Made by a program: the position numbers and the translations under genes
Part shown: in pieces, positions 11,291-23,868 of the stretch
Position numbering within the stretch: the stretch's first letter is position 1
Layout: each line of letters opens with the position of its first letter
Notes under the pieces: model-generated
The model's input: the letters and a program-made list of their open reading frames with translations, nothing else
What the model was told of the DNA's origin: nothing
Database searches by the model: none
Assembly (NCBI GenBank): GCA_914767885.1
Contig: CAJZBQ010000040.1
Coordinates: 868,001-932,000, forward strand
Source of the DNA: Blepharisma stoltei
Taxonomy: Eukaryota; Ciliophora; Heterotrichea; Heterotrichida; Blepharismidae
DNA length: 64,000 nucleotides
Direction of reading: 5' to 3'

Positions 11291-12518
11291 ATGCAATTTT
11301 TGATAAATTGATATTATTAGTTACAATTATTATATAAATTCAGCAGGAGGATTATTTATAATGCATTTAAAAAGTTATTAATTACTCCAACATGCTAAAA
11401 TTAAGTAAATCTAAAATAAAATGACATCTCAATATTAATCTAATTTGAAAATTAAAATATATAAGCAAAATCCCTATTTGATGTTATAAAAAATAGTATA
11501 TCAACTTGAAAGTGATGGTGAGATTCATGCTCATCAGAATTCCGTGAAGAAGCAGTATCATTTATTTTAAGAATCGAGTTTTGAGAAATCGATTTACAAA
11601 AATTTAAGTCTAGAGGGTGATTTCCTATATTTCACGAGTTGCAACGTGGAATTGTGAGATTTGATGTATTTCTTTCGCCAGATATTGTAATCCTCATGTG
11701 TTGTTTATGATATTTTGTTCGGGACATTTATAAATATTAATCCAGTATTTTTTTAACTTGAAATCTGAGGATTTTCTTTAATAAAATTAATAGCAGGGAT
11801 AATAACAAATAATTTAGAGAAAATTGATAAATAATTATATCTGAAAAATTTCTTCTATTTGTATCTAATTTAGGGATTTTTATCGAGGCTGGGGTATATT
11901 ACTTCGCTCGGAGATTTGCTATTGCGCTCGAAGAATTTAACTCACTCTCCATAATAATGTTAAATTAAATAATTATAGCTCGAATTTTTAGTTTTCAGCT
12001 GATTGATTATGTGAAAGTTATAATTTCTCGAATTAAAAATTGTTTCTTGGAATCTTTTAGGTTAAGTCGATTTTAAATTTTAATCGAAGCTTATTCAATT
12101 CATTTATTCAATCCTCTTCCATTTCAACATTCCTTTTTATTTCAAGAGCCAGCTCATAATATCTAAACAAATTTTGTGCACACTCGCGGAGAATAGAAGC
12201 AAGCATAATATATGCTATCCTCTTGGCATTTATCTTCAACATATTATTTCAAGCAGCTCAAACTATTTGAATCATTTAATTATAAATTATCTATATTTTT
12301 CATTAATTGATTATTTTTGCAATCATCGGAATATAAATACTTAGATAGATAGAAATTTTTTAGTTATTATTTATACAATTTCGACATTTCTATATTTCAT
12401 TATATATTTTAAGCTCATTTACTATAAATAAGGGTCTTTAATTACTAAAAATGCAAATAACTATTCCATTTGTTCTATTATGATTACTATTTTAAATCTT
12501 TATAGCCAAGTAAATCAA
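11291..12518. other. Long AT-rich spacer ahead of the nuclease array
   Basis: No gene recognised. From about 12120 it becomes similar to sequence downstream of the other array copies (near 18440-18600, 23540-23760 and 30300-30500), for example the run AAATTATCTATATTTTTCAT and neighbouring blocks. This last part is therefore the 3' flank of the duplicated unit. Confidence 0.6.
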
Positions 12519-13253
12519 TTAAAAATTATAGCTCACTCTTAATAATTTTTTGCCTTCAGCTCCTGGGTTAATTTTTCTTTTTAATGTCTCTTCTTCATAC
12601 GTCTTATCTATATTAGCTAAACTTGGGTCTTTGTTAATAATTTTTTCGATTAACTCATCAATATTGTTGCCACCAAGCTTATCCCTTGCCTTTTCTGTTA
12701 AGTCCATCCTGGAATTATCTCTAGATAATATTGAAGATAGGGGCAGTATTCCTCCACTTGCCGTGCTAAAGTGATTGTCTATCTCTTCAGCATCACAATA
12801 GCTAAATTGATGCTCCTTAATGAATACTGTCAATTTTCTTGTGCTAGAACATTTGTAAAGCACAATGCCTCGAATGATTACACTACGAAAATGACTGTGT
12901 TTAAATCTGAAGGCAATGTCCATATATTTCTTGGAGTAGATCTGTCAAAGAGCATCATTAGCTCTTTCAAGTACTTCCTTATAATTAGCAACGTGTAAGA
13001 TTTTAAATTCATGAATAATGATGGTAGAGGATTCTCCTGGATTTGGAATAAAAATACCATCAGTTTTTTCCCCGAAATTATTAGCTGTCCCTATATGCAA
13101 TTTATATTTAGGTCTTAAGGCTTGCTCTAATGACATAAGCACTATTCCTCCTGTATAAGTTTGGAAAAAAGTTTCATTTATGTTTAAATTGCTGTCTATT
13201 TTATTAAGTAGCTCAACTTGAATAAGACTCTCGAGCTGCAATTTGTCCTCTAA

Positions 13254-13561
13254 CTCCCTCGCCTCCGTGAATAAACAAAAAATTTTGTTCGCTTACAGAG
13301 GGGCTAATTTTTTTTTTTTTTTTAAATATATAAACTTTATAGTAAATATTTTTTTCTTCAAAATGTAAAATTCAAATTGAGAAGTAAAAATTAATTTTAA
13401 TTTGGAAAATTTATGTTTTAAATGCAATTTGTTTAAAATTAAGCAGATTTTATTCTAATAATTATTACTTATATATCAAAATTTCTCTCATAAAAAATAT
13501 TTTTTGTTCGCTCACGGAGGGTGGGATTTTTCCAATGGTTTTGTTCACTCATGGAGGGGAG
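13254..13561. mobile_element. MITE (CTCCC...GGGAG type) in copy A
   Basis: 308 bp. The left end CTCCC..CTCCGTG leads into an inverted CGAAC/GTTCG hairpin; the right end carries two direct GTTCGCTCACGGAGG-like boxes about 40 bp apart. Left flank TAA, right flank AAA, so the target duplication has decayed. It interrupts the nuclease domain relative to the intact paralogue. Confidence 0.8.
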
Positions 13562-13796
13562 AAACAATCAATATATTTATTTATCCACATAAAACGATTA
13601 ATATTGTTTTCCCCAATTGCTTTATCGATTCATGTGTTAAACAATTTTTCATAAAAATATATCTTTATTTCTTTATTTGGGACTAGATAGACTTTATTTC
13701 TCATAAGGTGTCAAGTATCCAGCATGAAGCAGTAGCACACAAGCATCATCTTTAGCTCTTATTTGATCATATATTGGCCTATCTAACTCCGCACCC

Positions 13797-14049
13797 CCTG
13801 TGAGCGAACAAAACTATTGAAAAATCCTATTTTTTGGTAAAAGCCCACCTCTGTGGGCGTACAAATATTTTTTATAGAAAAAAAAATTATATATAAGTGA
13901 GCTCTGTTTTATTTTAAAACCTTACTTGTTAAAACTTAAATTTTGCAAAGTAAATTTATTTTACAAATTGAAATTTTTTTTGAATAAAAAAATTACTATA
14001 AAATTTATGCGTAAATTTTATAAAAATTGTTCACTTATGGAGAGGGGAG
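13797..14049. mobile_element. MITE (same family), second in copy A
   Basis: About 253 bp, with left end CTCCGCACCCCCTGTGAGCG and right end ATGGAGAGGGGAG. It is flanked on the left by TAA. It separates the GYLTPYE segment from the upstream region that is contiguous in the intact copy. Confidence 0.75.
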
Positions 14050-15487
14050 GAAAACGAGATATCCAGCCTTCATTATTTCAAATATTTTATGATTAGGATC
14101 AATAGTATTAAACACAGAAATAAGCAGGTCTGGGTCATGTTCATTACGCCAATAAGTTTGTAGAGGTGCTATATTCTGCACTGAAGCGCTTGATAAACAA
14201 TTCATTACCGACAAAGGGTTGTAAATATTTTGTCTCCCAACCGTTTACCCACCATATCATTGTTTTATCAATTGCTTCTGCTGTATTAAATGTGCAAGTG
14301 ATTTATGAGCCAAATGGCGTTCTATTAATTCATCAACTTCCGGTTCAGTGAATCCAAAGTAATCAGATAAATAATTATCCAAAACAGTGGAAGAAATAAA
14401 ATGCCCTGAAGGAAATATTTCAATCAGCGGATAATAATAAACTCCAGTTACAATTATTTTCCTAATATAATAATGCTGCCCACAGACTAGTGAACCCAGC
14501 ATTATTCTTAGAAGATCTATCATGTTATGCCGCTGCTCTATATCAGTCCCTGCGTTTCTAATATTACAATCATAGTCATCGATAATTAAAATAACGCTCT
14601 GATTATGAATCATATTTAGCATGATAGCCAGGTCTTGCAATACTTTATATATGTTTATTTTAGACCTATTTGATAGATATAGTCTAAATAACTTCACTTC
14701 CTCAGGTAAATCTATTTTATTTTTATCAATAATTTTTTCCAAACCTTCAGTTGTTAGATCCCTAAAATTTGTATATATTGAAGAATCTCTTAATTTTTGC
14801 TCTAAATATTGATGATATGAAAGAACATGCTCACGTAATGTTTTTGATAGCGCAATCTTGATCTCTTCATAATAAATTTCAGCATTTGAGGTTCAAATCT
14901 TAGGAAATACAAATAAAATAGTCGGGATTTTTCCAGCGAACATTGTATACTTCTCTTTATCTGCAATCATTATGTTTTTACGCCTTCTATCGTCCGAGTC
15001 GCTTTTATCAGTGCTATTTCTTTTCCCAGTAAATAAATATAAATTTAAGAATTGTTCGTGTCAATTTATCTGAGGATTTAGGAATGCTTGGAGCATGCTC
15101 ATGTTAAATGATTTACCCCAACCTGTTGGTCTAGTAATAGCAATATGTGTATTATTGTCGTCTAAAATTGCCTTTATAAGCATTGTTTTGTCAACAATAA
15201 TAGTGTCTTCGTCGACTGCTCTTTTAAAACTTTGAATTGTAGAGTTTATCTTACAATTTTTTTTGACCTTAATGAGTGATTGATATGTCGAAGGCAATTC
15301 AGTTGGTGTATTTAATAGATCAGAATCTGATTCTCCTTTTTCCTTGAATGAATCGAGAAATTGAAGTGCATCATCTAATTTATTATTGTCTTGGTACATT
15401 GATAATACACACAATTGGCTTATATTCAGTTTCTTTGCTAAAAATCCTTCTCCACCTTCCAAAATCGGCCATAATGACAATTTTGCA

Positions 15488-16146
15488 CATATAATTAAAC
15501 ATGGGGCCATGCGTACTCGAGCATATATTTAATTATATCCACAAGGTTATGTCAACCAGAAATGGACAGCTATGCTGGTAAACAATTCCCAAAGTGTGCA
15601 GAGCTAGACTAAGTTCGATTTCAGAATTGGATTTTACCTTGTGGGAAATTGGAGGCAGGGAGTTTTAAAGGGAAATTCAGCAGAGACTCAACTGTACACT
15701 TGAGTACAATACTGCGGGCTGATGGCTGAGCTACTTTCAGAGTACATAAATCTGCTCTGAAAATTTCAAAAAACTCTAAACGGCATCCAAGCTGTTTACG
15801 ACGCACTCTTAATGCTTCATGCTCTAATTGAGGTTTCTTATGCTTAGCTCTTCTGATCCTTTTTCAGCTCCTCAAAATGGCCCCCTGAACGGCTTGATTA
15901 ACCATTTTATCGAAGTTCGCCATAAATTGATTTTCAGGTCAGCTCCCAAAAAGGAAAAAAATTATGCCCAGGGTGCAACTCCTGGTTTCAAGCTGGAGAG
16001 TTGTTCGATTATTGCCTATAACCAAAGTGGGCGAAACCAGCAGCCAGATGATCATTATGTGAAAGGAAGGTAAAAGCTCTTATGAAGGCAATCACATAAC
16101 GGACGTAAAAGTTGAAAGTAATTAACAAATAATGGACAGTTTTGCA
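15488..16146 (+). mobile_element. SINE-like retroposon, insertion 1 in copy A
   Basis: The element proper is 15488-16128, followed by a diverged duplication (ATAATGACAATTTTGCA at 15471-15487 and ATAATGGACAGTTTTGCA at 16129-16146). It starts CATATAATTAAACATGGGG. The next 150 bp resemble a tRNA-derived head: AGCTATGCTGGTAAAC (A-box like), then GTTCGATTTC (B-box like) about 45 bases later. The first 150 bp align with insertion 2, and 15640-15955 aligns with the fragment at 28989-29260. Confidence 0.7.
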
Positions 16147-16215
16147 ATAAGCTCGTTTAAAATTGCCTTTTCTATCATTTTTAGTAATTCCGAACTAAAA
16201 TTGTTTCTAAGACTC

Positions 16216-16807
16216 ACATAATTTAAAATATGGCGTCTTCGTCTGGGTATGGCCTCTCCTCTCGGCCATACATACTCGACTCATATTTTAATTATATCCG
16301 GTAAGGTTTTGCCATTCCGGAAATGGGCAACAATGCCAAGGTAAGCAATTCTTCAGAGCAGAGCCTGGCCCATGCTCAACGACCAGAATGGATTTTTTCC
16401 CCGAGAGGAAGAGGTGGCTCAGGTTTGGAAAGGGTAAGCCCAGCAAAGTCTACAGGCAACGCCTAGACCATTCGGGTAATTACCTAGCGTGAAACTGGGC
16501 GTTACGTCCCAGGACCTGAATTTTCCCCTTTTGCCGAAAGGTGATCAGAAATTCCATTTTTTGGAATTTTTGAAAGCCAACTCTCGTCAACTCAAGCAGC
16601 AAGCCGCAGAAATCCATAGCCCGCCCACTCAATACTTGAGCTGCGGCACGCCGTGGGAAGGAGGAGGCGCATGTCCTTTGGCAAACCTTTATGGTTTGTT
16701 AGGACTACACCGCAAAGCAGGTGAACCCTATTATTGGGTCCTTGGTGACTGCGTTAACAATACGGTAGACTCCTATTAATGTATAAGTAAGTAAGTTTCT
16801 AAGACTC
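16216..16807 (+). mobile_element. SINE-like retroposon, insertion 2 in copy A
   Basis: 579-bp GC-rich element between perfect 13-bp repeats GTTTCTAAGACTC (16203-16215 and 16795-16807). It starts ACATAATTTAAAATATGG and ends in a short tandem tail (TAAG repeats) on the + strand. Its first ~150 bp match insertion 1. Precise excision would restore the paralogous sequence on both sides. Confidence 0.85.
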
Positions 16808-17550
16808 TCAATGTTTTCCTCCTCAGTAAGATTGATTCCTAAATCTTCAAAGATAGCCAATATTTTATTACTTCAGTTCGCATCAAAGTATGAAAATTCA
16901 TTTAAATAGTTGCAATTTCCTGTGGAAGTCAGCATTATTGCGTTGAATATCAACCATAGCCAGCTTTGGGACGTATTCCTACTCTGCTTGATGCTGAGCG
17001 AATCGTTTATTATAGCTAATGGGAAAAGCCCTCCAATGGTATATAAATCTCCATTAGAATTTTTATATGAAATTTGTGTTTTCAATAAAAATTTTACCAA
17101 GGCTGGCAAATTATAATTATTACCAGACGAATCGACCATATAAATTAACTCAGAGGAGTTAGACAGAGGCTCTCCATCAAGGCTTGTATAGTTTTTGGGA
17201 ATAATTACCATTGATTGCCATATATAATTTTCTTTAGCTTGTTCACCCGGCTGATTTTTGTCATTTATATTCCAAAAAGAAACAATAGGCTTTTTTAGTT
17301 CTTCACAGTCCCTCCTGACTATTTTTTCGAGTTGTGTCAGGCAAATTAATATACCATTAATTTCATCACTAGAGGCGGGGGAATAATTGAATATAGCATC
17401 TATGCTTTTAATATGGACTCTGCCTTTGTAAATTGATTTGAGCACTCTTTTAATGTCATAAGCAGATAAGCAGCATTCAGTTGAGCTTAAGTAGTCAGAA
17501 CTTTGAAATCTTTTAAAAACCTCATAAAGGGGCTTTTCCAAACTTTCCAT

Positions 17551-18726
17551 ATTTAATTATTATTTGTTGAATAAAGGCAATAAGTTAAATTCATATATCG
17601 AAATTAATTCTTGAATCAATTATAAATAGAAAATTAAATTAATTGCAGGATAAAGGTTTTTGCATATAAATAATTTGTATATCTAAATTAAAAGAAATTT
17701 TCTTAATTTTCAGAAGGATTTAACATTGGATTTAATTAAGCTTAATGTCCAGCATCATCAGAACAATTTTTTCCAAAGCATCTAATCTTCTATTCATTGA
17801 GATTTTAATAACTTTAATTTTATTTTTGCAAAAATTTATGCAGAATAGAATATATAATTTTGCTAGATCCAAATGAATCTTCCACTCTGAGGTCTGCTTA
17901 AACTGTTGTCTTGGCCAATAGCAAGTTCATCTATAAATTACTTTGAAAAACTTTCTGGCTAAAGCTTTGTATAAAGATCACATATTATTACTTGATAATG
18001 ATACATATTTTACTATTCATTTTAGGTTCTGGGAAAGTTAATTTTAAAATACTTATAAGATATTTTATACTTTGAAATGAATAAAAATCAAAATTAAGTA
18101 TTATAGGTAGGAATTTTTGACTTGATAAAGAATCAATTTATTCGCCTCCTTGCTCTTCTTGTGCCAATAATACGTTTATAATGTTTCTAACTCTTCCCTC
18201 CTTAAGCGAACAAAAAATTTTTAAGATGTTTAGAAAAAGATTTTGATATATAGTTATAATAGCTAATTCTGTGTAATTTTAAATACCTTGTATTTAAAAC
18301 ATAATTTTTATAAATTAAATTATTTTATTTTTTAAATTAAAAACAAGCTAACATAATTTTCTAGATATTTTTACAATATCCATATCTTCTAATTTTCATT
18401 TTAAGTTCTCATATTTCTTCATAGAAAAATCTCTTCTATTTTCAATAATTTTATCTCTATAATAATCTTCTTCAATAAATTTAATATTCTCTATATTTTT
18501 ATCAATTGATTTATTTTTATAATCATCATTATATAAATATTTAAAGGGATTTTATTCCTGATTAATAATTTTTGCACTTTCATTAAATGCTTTAATCCTC
18601 GGCACGTTTCGGAGCTATAAATAAATGTTTTAATTAATAGGAAAAAAATAATAGTCCCATTTTTTCTCTATGAGATTGTAATTTTCAGATTTTTATGACC
18701 GTGATAATCAATTAAAATTATTAGTA
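17551..18726. other. Array spacer with a PACRG-like gene relic
   Basis: AT-rich. 17600-18190 and 18349-18726 match the spacer at 29270-30600. At 18112-18190 the minus strand is similar to the last codons of the PACRG-like gene at 36 kb (TLEEQGGE and the following KS-type tail), but with stops. No complete gene is seen. Confidence 0.65.
18191..18348. mobile_element. Decayed MITE with an empty site in a paralogous spacer
   Basis: 158 bp, with left end CTCTTCCCTCCTTAAGCGAAC, flanked by TAA on both sides. The sister spacer at 30230-30250 lacks it and keeps a single TAA (TTTCTAACATAATT), which shows the precise insertion point. Confidence 0.75.
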
Positions 18727-21700
18727 TTATTTTTTTCCCCTTTTGGTTCCTTCAGCTCCTGGGTCAAGTTTTCTTTTTAATGTCTCTGCTTGATGTGTCC
18801 TGTCCATATCAGCTAAACTTGAGTCTTTCCTTATAAGTTTTTCGATTAATATACTAATATTTCTCCCGCCAAGTATATCCCTTGCCTTTTCCGTAGATTC
18901 AGCACTACATTTATCTCTACACAATGCTGAAGATAGGGTCAGTATTCCTCCATTTATCGTGCTAAAGTGCTTATCGATCGCTTCAGCAATATCATAATTA
19001 AATTTATGTTCCTTAATGAATACTTTCCAACTTCATTCAGGAGGGTTTCTGTAAAACACAATACCTCGAATAATCACACTACGGAAATGACTATGTTTCG
19101 AGTGTAAGGCAATATCTATATATTTCTTGGAGTAGATCTGCCAAAGAGCATCATCAGCTTTTTCCTGCACTAAATCATCGTAAGCAAATTCTAATTTTTT
19201 AAGTTCATGAATAATGATAGTAGAGGATTCTCCTGGATTTGGAATAAAAATGCCATCAGTTTTTTTGCTAAACTTATTAGTTTCTATATACAATTTATAT
19301 TTAGGTCTCAATGCTTGCTCTAATGCTATAAGAGCTATTCCTCCTGTATAAGTTTGGAAAAAAGTCTCATTCTTACTGCTATGGTCTTTTATCTTGTCTA
19401 GTAGATCAGTTTGAATAAGATTTTGAAGCTATTCTTTATCCTCTAAGCAATCAATATATTTATTTTTCCACGTAAAATGATTAATATTATCATTCTTAGC
19501 TACTTTATTGATTCATGCCACAAATAATGTTTCATAAAAATATCTTCTTATTTCTTTATTAGGGACTACATAGACTAAGTTGTGTTACTTATTTTCATAG
19601 GGTGTCAAGTATCCAGCATGAAGCAGTAGCGCACAAACATTATCTTTGATTCTTATGTCCTGATATAATGGCCTATCTAAAGCAAGATACCCAGCTTTTA
19701 TTCTTTCAAATATTTTGTTATCAGGTTCAATAGTATTGAATACTGAAATGAAAAGCCTTTCGCCATCTACATTATGCCAATATGTGTGGAGAGGTGCCTG
19801 ATAAATCTGAGAAGCGATTGATAAGCAACTTAGTATTGAAAAGGGGTTATAAATTTTTTGTCTTCCAACCCTATACCCATCATATCATTGTTTTATCAAT
19901 TTTTTCTGCTCAACTATATTTGTATGTTGGTCTTGTACCAAATATTGTTCAAGTAATTCGTCAACTTCGGATTCAGTAAAACCAAAAAATCAGAGTAAAA
20001 ATTATTTAAAACCGTAAAAGGAGTAAAATTTTGACTAGGAAATATAGCAAGAAGCGGATCATAATAAACTCCAGTTACAATTATTTTCCGGATATAATAT
20101 AAATCTTGATAAACTAGAGGATAAACTATATCTCTTAAAAGCTCTCTAGTTTCTGTTCAAACTCTCTATTTGCCGCTGTCCGTTTATAATTACTATCGTA
20201 GTCATCTATAATAAAAATGACCGGTTCATTATGAATCATATACAGCATTCTGGCCAGGATATTCAATGCTATGCATATATTTATTTGAGAAAAATCTGAT
20301 AGATAAAGTCTATATAACCTTATTTCCTTAGGTAATACTATTTGATTTTGATCAATTATTTTTTCCAAAAAAAATTTGATTGTTGCACCCTTAAAGTCTA
20401 CTCTTATTGAAGAGTCACTTATTTTTTGTTCTAAATATTGACGATATGAAGAAATATGCTCTCATAATATCACTGCTATTGTAAGCTTGATTGCTTCATA
20501 CATTTCAGCATTTGAAGGATAAATCTCGGGAACTTGAAATAAAATAGTAGGAATTTTTCCTGCAAATTTTCTATACTTACCATCATCTATTTTCATAATT
20601 TTTTTACTTTCCCCACCAGTAAATAAGTATAAGTTTGCGAATTCTTCAGACTCGCCTCTCTGAGGATTTAGAAATGCTTGAAGCATACTCATGTTCAGTG
20701 ATTTGCCCCAACTTCTTGGTCTAAGAATAGCAATTTTATAGGTAGAATCTTCTAAAATTGCTTTTATAAACAAAGTTTTGTCGATATAAATATTGCCGTT
20801 GTCGACTATATGTTTGAAATCTGCACATGAAGTATCGATCGAGCAATTGGCTTTCACCTTAATTACTGAATGAGGCGTTGGAGGCGATTCATCTCTATTT
20901 ATTCTTGAGGAAATTGGAGTCTTAAATATATCATGTTCTATTTCTTGGCTTTTTCTTAATAAGTCTATAAATTGGAGAGCATCATCCTCTTTGTTATTGT
21001 TTTGGTAATCTGATAATACACACAATTGGGTTATGTTCAAAGTTGATAAAAAGCTTACTTGATCTTCAAAAATCAACCATGAAGATAATTTTATATGTAA
21101 TTCGCTTAAAATTGCCTTTTGTATCATATCTAATCATTGAGGACGAGGACTTATAATAAAATTTTCAATTTCTGCACACTTAGCAAAATTGATGCTTAAA
21201 TCTTCTAAAGTAGCTAATATTTTACTAGCTCAGTGAACGTCAAAATTTGAAAAATCGTTTAAATAGTTACAATTTCCCGATGAAATCAGCATTACTGTAT
21301 TGAATATCAGCCATAATCAGCTTTGGGAGGGATTTCCGTGCTGCTTAATGCTATATCACATATTATAGCTGATGGAAAAAATCCTCCAAAAGTATTTGAT
21401 ATCCCATTAGGCTTTGTATATGGAATTTGTGCTTTCAACAAAAATTTCATCAAATCTGGCAAATTATAATTATTGCCCGATGAATCTACCATAAAAACTA
21501 ACTCAGAGTCATTAGAAAAAGACTCTCCATCACAATTTGTATAGTTTTTGGGAATAATTACCATTAATTGCCATATATAATTTTCTTGAGCTTGTTAACC
21601 TCTCTGAGATGCATTTTTGTCACTTATATTGATCTTCCAAAACGAAACAATAGGCTTTTTTAGTTCTTTATTATCCCTCCTGACTATTTCTTCGATTTTC

Positions 21701-21915
21701 GCCATACAAGCTAGCACCCCATTTATTTCATCGGAAGTGGCGGGAAAGTGATTTAAAGGAGTATCTATTCATGCAATATAGATTCTGTCGTGGTAAATTG
21801 ATTTAAGCACTTCTTCAATTCCATAAGCAGACAGGCAATATTCTGCTGAGCTTGAGCGGTCATAGCCTTGAAAATTCTTAAAGACATCATAAAGGCGCTT
21901 TTCCAAACTTTCCAT
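18727..21915 (-). pseudogene. AAA-ATPase-like/PDDEXK nuclease gene, copy B (decayed)
   Basis: Nearest to the intact copy in sequence and in its downstream spacer. It has the N-terminal domain, P-loop region RPRSWGKSLNMSML (near 20720), VIFIIDDYDS (near 20200) and nuclease core KKTDGIFIPNPGESS. Lesions: TAA replacing a His codon near 21595, a frameshift near 21345, a frameshift near 20140, a one-base loss near 19985, and a TAG near 19430. No transposon lies inside it, so decay is by point changes only. In-frame TGAs coincide with Trp of the intact copy and are not counted as lesions. Confidence 0.85.
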
Positions 21916-22454
21916 ATTTTGATTATTTTTTTAATTTTTTGGAGACTAAAAAAATAGCCAAAAATAAATGTTGTGAAATTTTGACAAACATGCCAAAAAT
22001 TATAAAAATATTATAAAAATTGGAAAATACTAAAAATTTGTAAAATAGAATAAGATCGTAAAGTTTTGGAAAAATTGCTATAAATATCTAGAATTAGCTT
22101 ATTCAAATGCTTCTTGACCTTATTTTGCTAGTGCACGATTCGGAGATGCATATATTCAGAGTTTTGCTTTCAAGATTGTACAAATTTAAGCCTCTTTTTA
22201 GAAAAGCACCAAAAAACCTGCACCATCTGAATTCCATGAAACCCTGAAACTATCTTACCCCAATACTGTCTGAACTTACGCTTTCGGAACACGATTGAGA
22301 GATCCATATTTTCAGAGCTTTTTTAAAATATAAGAACCCATATGCTACATTTTCCCCCAAAAAGCACCCAAAGCCAAGCCACAGCAGTTTCTATGAAACT
22401 CTTGAGCTCGTCTACATTAAATTAATTTTTATTATTGACTCATATTTTTATTTA
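21916..22454. other. Spacer with an imperfect ~130-bp tandem duplication
   Basis: 22130-22255 and 22280-22412 are imperfect copies. They share CACGATT, GAGAT.CATAT.TTCAGAG, AAAAAGCACC and CCATGAAACYCT-like blocks. No gene is recognised. The first ~130 bp are AT-rich and resemble the region upstream of the intact array copy at 33830-34000. Confidence 0.5.
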
Positions 22455-22946
22455 ATGAAGTACATTGGTGCAACTCATTATAAAACTGGATACCAGCTCT
22501 ATTATGCTCATAGACTAGCAGATCTAAAAACCAAGCCAGATTTCATATTTGAAATAAGTGAATTTTTTAAGCTTGCAGGTGCTGGATGAAGGAATCTGCC
22601 CAAAGAGGAGAAAGAGGTGTGGATTTCAAGAGCAGAAGAGGAGAAAAAAGAAAATTCGAAGAGGGAGCCAGCTTTCATTGCAATTCCATCAAAAAATAAA
22701 CATTCTGAAAGTGCAGAATCCTGTTCATCAAGCGAAAGCTATGGTGAGAAAAAACATAAAAGGAAGAGAGATAAGCAAAAGGACAAAAATAAGTCTAAAT
22801 CTGATAAAAAATTCAGGAAAAGCCACATAAGCAAAAACGAGTCTGAATCATCTGAAAGCGATAAAAGTGGCACAGAGAGCGATCATAGCTCTGGCAGAAA
22901 GAAGCAGAAAAATATCAGATTAAATAAGCACTTCAGATTTCAATAA
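22455..22946 (+). CDS. HMG-box protein with a Lys/Ser-rich tail
   Basis: 163 residues when TGA is read as Trp. Residues about 11-55 look like an HMG box: TGYQLYYAHRLADLK, then EISEFFKLAGAGW, then RNLPKEEKEVWISRAEEEKK. The Trp in AGAGW, encoded TGA, is a core HMG-box residue. The remainder is a highly charged Lys/Ser/Glu tail with nuclear-protein character. HMG-box proteins bind and bend DNA in chromatin. It lies on the + strand between two minus-strand nuclease pseudogenes and, unlike the GTPase genes, has no second copy in the window. It could be an array passenger. Confidence 0.7.
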
Positions 22947-23868
22947 TAATAAGCTCGTCTAAATTAAGTTTATCAAGGGATTGCGAGACTTAGCTGCAAA
23001 CATGAAGCTAACCTAGCTAAAAAAGAGACATAGCTGCTAATTTAGCAGCTGAGCTGTCAAAAACCTATAAAAAATTTCAATTGGCCAGTTAAAAATTAAT
23101 GGTCTGCAGCTAAAAAGGCCTATTAAAAATTAATGACGGCTAGCCACTTAAAGTTGCAAAACAAGCGGCATAGTTGCAAAAACCAAAAATGTTAGGCGGC
23201 TTAGCTGACAAATTTTGAAAAACAGTTTTTTTCTAATTTTCAGGAAGCCAAACCCCACACCTCTAACTCACGGGTAGCAAGTGCAAGCCCTCATCAGTCG
23301 GGAGCAACACAGTTAGAGGCCGTGCTCAGACTAGCAAGCAAGCAGTGGAGCATTATGGAGGTGAAAAAGACTTGACCTTGAGCCTACTAGGAGCTTTTCG
23401 ATACTCTTAATTAAGTTTAAATTTATTTTCACCTATAAAAGTTTCCTATTGAACAAAAAAAACTATTCCAATTTAAATAGGGGTTAAAGCACTAAAAAAT
23501 GGTAATTTTACCGATATTTTATTAAAATTTAAAGGGGAAGTAAACATAATATATGCCGTCCTCTTATTTATCTTTAGCATTGTATTCCAAGTAAATGCAA
23601 GCTATTTAAATTACTCGATTATAAATTCTCTATATTTCATCAATTATTTATTTTTATAATAATAATAATCATATAAATATTTAGATGGATAAATATTTTT
23701 GAGTTATAATTTTTGAACTTTCTATTAAATACTTTAGTTCTCATTTACACATTTTGGAGCTATAAATAAATGTTTTAATTAATAAAAAAAACAAATAGCA
23801 GTCCCATTTTTTTCTGTATGAGATTCGAATTTTGATATTTTTATAACCATGATAATCAATTAAAATTA
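22947..23868. other. Spacer with TAGCTG-rich and GC-richer segments
   Basis: 22980-23220 is rich in TAGCTG/AGCTAA motifs. 23245-23400 is GC-richer, with an inverted CCTCTAAC/GTTAGAGG pair, and could be a retroposon remnant. 23450-23545 contains AATTTTACCGATATTTTATT and AATTTAAAGGGG, related in inverted orientation to 63745-63820. 23540-23868 is the 3' flank of the array unit. Confidence 0.45.

Larger units (their letters stand above)
12519..17550 (-). pseudogene. AAA-ATPase-like/PDDEXK nuclease gene, copy A (decayed)
   Basis: Paralogue of the intact gene at 30598-33813. The N-terminal domain (17550 down to about 16870), NTPase (TRPTGWGKSFNMSML near 15120, VILIIDDYD near 14580) and nuclease domain (KTDGIFIPNPGESSTIIIHE near 13050) are all recognisable. 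Lesions: a TAA stop near 14250 inside the conserved WYDGYR segment, stops and frame loss near 13680, two MITEs (13254, 13797) and two SINE-like inserts (15488, 16216). The MITEs and SINEs could in principle be excised as IESs, but the TAA and the frameshift region would remain, so I call it a pseudogene. The C-terminal 230 residues are still open. Confidence 0.8.

Noticed and set aside
15520-15640. A functional tRNA gene in the head of insertion 1
   Set aside because: Only A-box and B-box-like stretches are seen; I could not fold a proper acceptor stem or anticodon arm, so I treat it as a tRNA-derived SINE head at most.
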